This document shows positions 44,665 through 45,924 of a DNA stretch of 45,924 nucleotides, one piece after another (within the stretch, counting starts at the first letter, position 1; every line of letters starts with the position of its first letter). The translations under genes and the position numbers were made by a program. The notes beneath the pieces were generated by a model, which searched no databases, was not told the origin of the DNA, and saw only the letters and a list, made by a program, of their open reading frames with translations. The DNA is from Xenococcaceae cyanobacterium MO_167.B27. Lineage in GTDB: Bacteria; Cyanobacteriota; Cyanobacteriia; Cyanobacteriales; Xenococcaceae. Where the stretch lies: the NCBI GenBank assembly GCA_030065935.1, contig JASJCP010000057.1, positions 1 through 45,924 on the forward strand, read 5' to 3'.

Positions 44665-45921
44665 ATGCTTAATCGCACTTACACATACAAACTACAACCA
44701 AGCAAGAAGCAGATAGAAATAATCGATCATAATCTCGCTGTTTGTAAGTCTGTGTGGAATCATGCTCTATACAAAAGAAAACTTTGGTATAACAGCCGTA
44801 AGTGTGATATCAATAAGTGTTCTCTAATTTCTGAGTATGTTGTGAAACCCTTTGAATATCCTAATTACCATACTCAATCGGCTGAACTAACTCAAGCTAA
44901 GAAAACTAACCCTTACTTAAAATCTGGTAACGCTCAGGCTATGCAACAGACTCTTAGAAAGCTGGATAGAGCGTTCAATGATATGGCTCGTAAAGGAATG
45001 GGATTCCCCCGCTACAAGAAGAAGATGAAATCTTTTAACCTTCTGAGTAACAAGTTTGAGATTAATGGTAATCACCTAAAGATGCCTTTACTTAAAAACG
45101 TTAAGTTGAGAAAATCCAGAGATATTCCTGATGGTTTTAAAATTAAACAAGTTCAAATCATTAAGAAAGCTTCGGGGTACTACGCTAATTTAATGATTGA
45201 AGCTCAAGTTGATATACCTTCACCATTACCTGACGGTCATGCTGTGGGAATTGATGTTGGTATTAAAAATATGCTATCTACTTCTGATGGTTTAATAATC
45301 CAAAGACCCTCGTTTTTAGATAAAGCACTGCGTAAGATTAAATTACTACAAAGAAAGCTTAAAAAGAAACGTATTGGTTCTTCTAAATGGAACAAACTAC
45401 AGAAAAAAATAGCCTTATTAAATGAAGCAGTAGCCAATAGAAGAAAGGACTATCATTTTAAGCAAGCTCACAAATTATGTAATGAAGTAGGAATGATATT
45501 TGTAGAAGATATTAACTTTGTTTCTTGGAGTAAAGGTATTTTCTGCAAACAATCTCTGGATATGGGATTAGGTCAATTCTTCGAGATATTAGAGTATGTG
45601 TGCTTCGATACAGATACATTTTTTGCCAAAGTAAATAAAGATTTCACATCTCAAATCTGTCCTAATTGCGGTACTCATACTGGGAAGAAAGAATTAAATG
45701 TAAGAATACATTTTTGTCCTGAGTGCGGATACGAGCAAGATAGAGATATAGCTGCTGCTGAAGTTGTACGTAATAGAGGTTTAAATGCTGCGGTCGGTGC
45801 GCCCGTGGTTAAGCGGACGAGCGCGGTCTTGGACTCCCGCTTACAAGCTCTTGAAATGAATTCAAGAGACAGCGGATCGGCTTTCCCCCACTCGCTGTTC
45901 GTTCAAGAAACTGCCCTGTGA
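44665..45921 (+). CDS. tnpB: Intact TnpB RNA-guided nuclease (IS200/IS605 family)
   Basis: 418 aa from ATG 44665 (MLNRTYTYKLQPSKKQ); an in-frame TTG lies 3 codons earlier. The three RuvC residues are present: Asp in AVGIDVGIKN, Glu in FVEDINF, and Asp in EQDRDIAAAE. The four-Cys zinc ribbon is CPNC...CPEC. The N-terminal helix-turn-helix region (SVWNHALYKRKLWYN) and a Lys-rich RNA-binding stretch (about 215-245) are typical. TnpB cleaves DNA next to a target-adjacent motif, guided by an RNA made from the element right end. That right end lies beyond the window. No tnpA accompanies it. The C-terminal about 35 residues (RTSAVLDSRLQALEMNSRDS...) look like read-through into element DNA. Confidence 0.93.
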   Translation: MLNRTYTYKLQPSKKQIEIIDHNLAVCKSVWNHALYKRKLWYNSRKCDINKCSLISEYVVKPFEYPNYHTQSAELTQAKKTNPYLKSGNAQAMQQTLRKLDRAFNDMARKGMGFPRYKKKMKSFNLLSNKFEINGNHLKMPLLKNVKLRKSRDIPDGFKIKQVQIIKKASGYYANLMIEAQVDIPSPLPDGHAVGIDVGIKNMLSTSDGLIIQRPSFLDKALRKIKLLQRKLKKKRIGSSKWNKLQKKIALLNEAVANRRKDYHFKQAHKLCNEVGMIFVEDINFVSWSKGIFCKQSLDMGLGQFFEILEYVCFDTDTFFAKVNKDFTSQICPNCGTHTGKKELNVRIHFCPECGYEQDRDIAAAEVVRNRGLNAAVGAPVVKRTSAVLDSRLQALEMNSRDSGSAFPHSLFVQETAL

Positions 45922-45924
45922 TGG

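Overview
The window reads as chromosomal DNA of a cyanobacterium with an AT-rich genome. The HIP1 octamer GCGATCGC recurs throughout. Lineage-typical genes are present: Ycf34, DUF1822, DUF928, CHAT-CHASE2, DUF2330, a DnaJ-TPR protein and a Rossmann/CIA30 protein. Intergenic spacers carry heptanucleotide repeats and GC-rich palindromes of the kind seen in filamentous or colonial cyanobacteria. The genus cannot be named from sequence alone. No rRNA or tRNA gene was recognised.

Layout. 1-2.3 kb is a transposon graveyard (broken TnpB gene, IS630-like stub). 2.4-7.3 kb holds a minus-strand operon, DUF1822 > CHAT-CHASE2 > DUF928. 7.4-8.2 kb has a MITE-like element and fragments of IS1-type and IS1182-type transposases. 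8.4-13.2 kb is the most unusual part. It is a plus-strand run of an ectoine-synthase (EctC) homologue without ectA/ectB, a membrane fatty-acid-desaturase-like protein, a GNAT acyltransferase, a UbiD-type decarboxylase and a broken fifth gene that still has its ribosome binding site. 13.6-26 kb is rich in surface and secreted proteins: a Spondin_N-RTX protein, a decayed IS1 transposase, a divergent sigma-factor-like regulator, a filamentous-haemagglutinin (two-partner secretion) exoprotein, a PEP-CTERM protein and a PPC-RTX protein.

26-35.6 kb is housekeeping-like: alpha-E protein plus transglutaminase, gamma-glutamylcyclotransferase, Rossmann/CIA30 protein, a pair of M16 peptidases, CCA-adding enzyme and Ycf34. 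At 35.6-36.8 kb a toxin-antitoxin module has its toxin gene split by a 443-bp insertion related to IS200/IS605 elements. Removing 35890-36332 restores one open 111-codon gene, and a perfect 20-bp palindrome sits just upstream of its start. 36.9-44.4 kb carries an RnfD/NqrB-like membrane protein with a DUF2330 protein, a small coiled-coil membrane protein, thiC under a TPP riboswitch, a DnaJ-TPR protein and an MFS exporter. The window ends in an apparently intact TnpB gene whose right end lies outside.

How parts work together. The DUF1822/CHAT-CHASE2/DUF928 operon and the sigma-like gene plus haemagglutinin are families that often neighbour each other in cyanobacteria and probably serve envelope or adhesion functions (inference). 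The EctC-desaturase-GNAT-UbiD run looks like a small biosynthetic locus for an unknown metabolite. It is the best candidate here for an undescribed system, but its product cannot be deduced from sequence.
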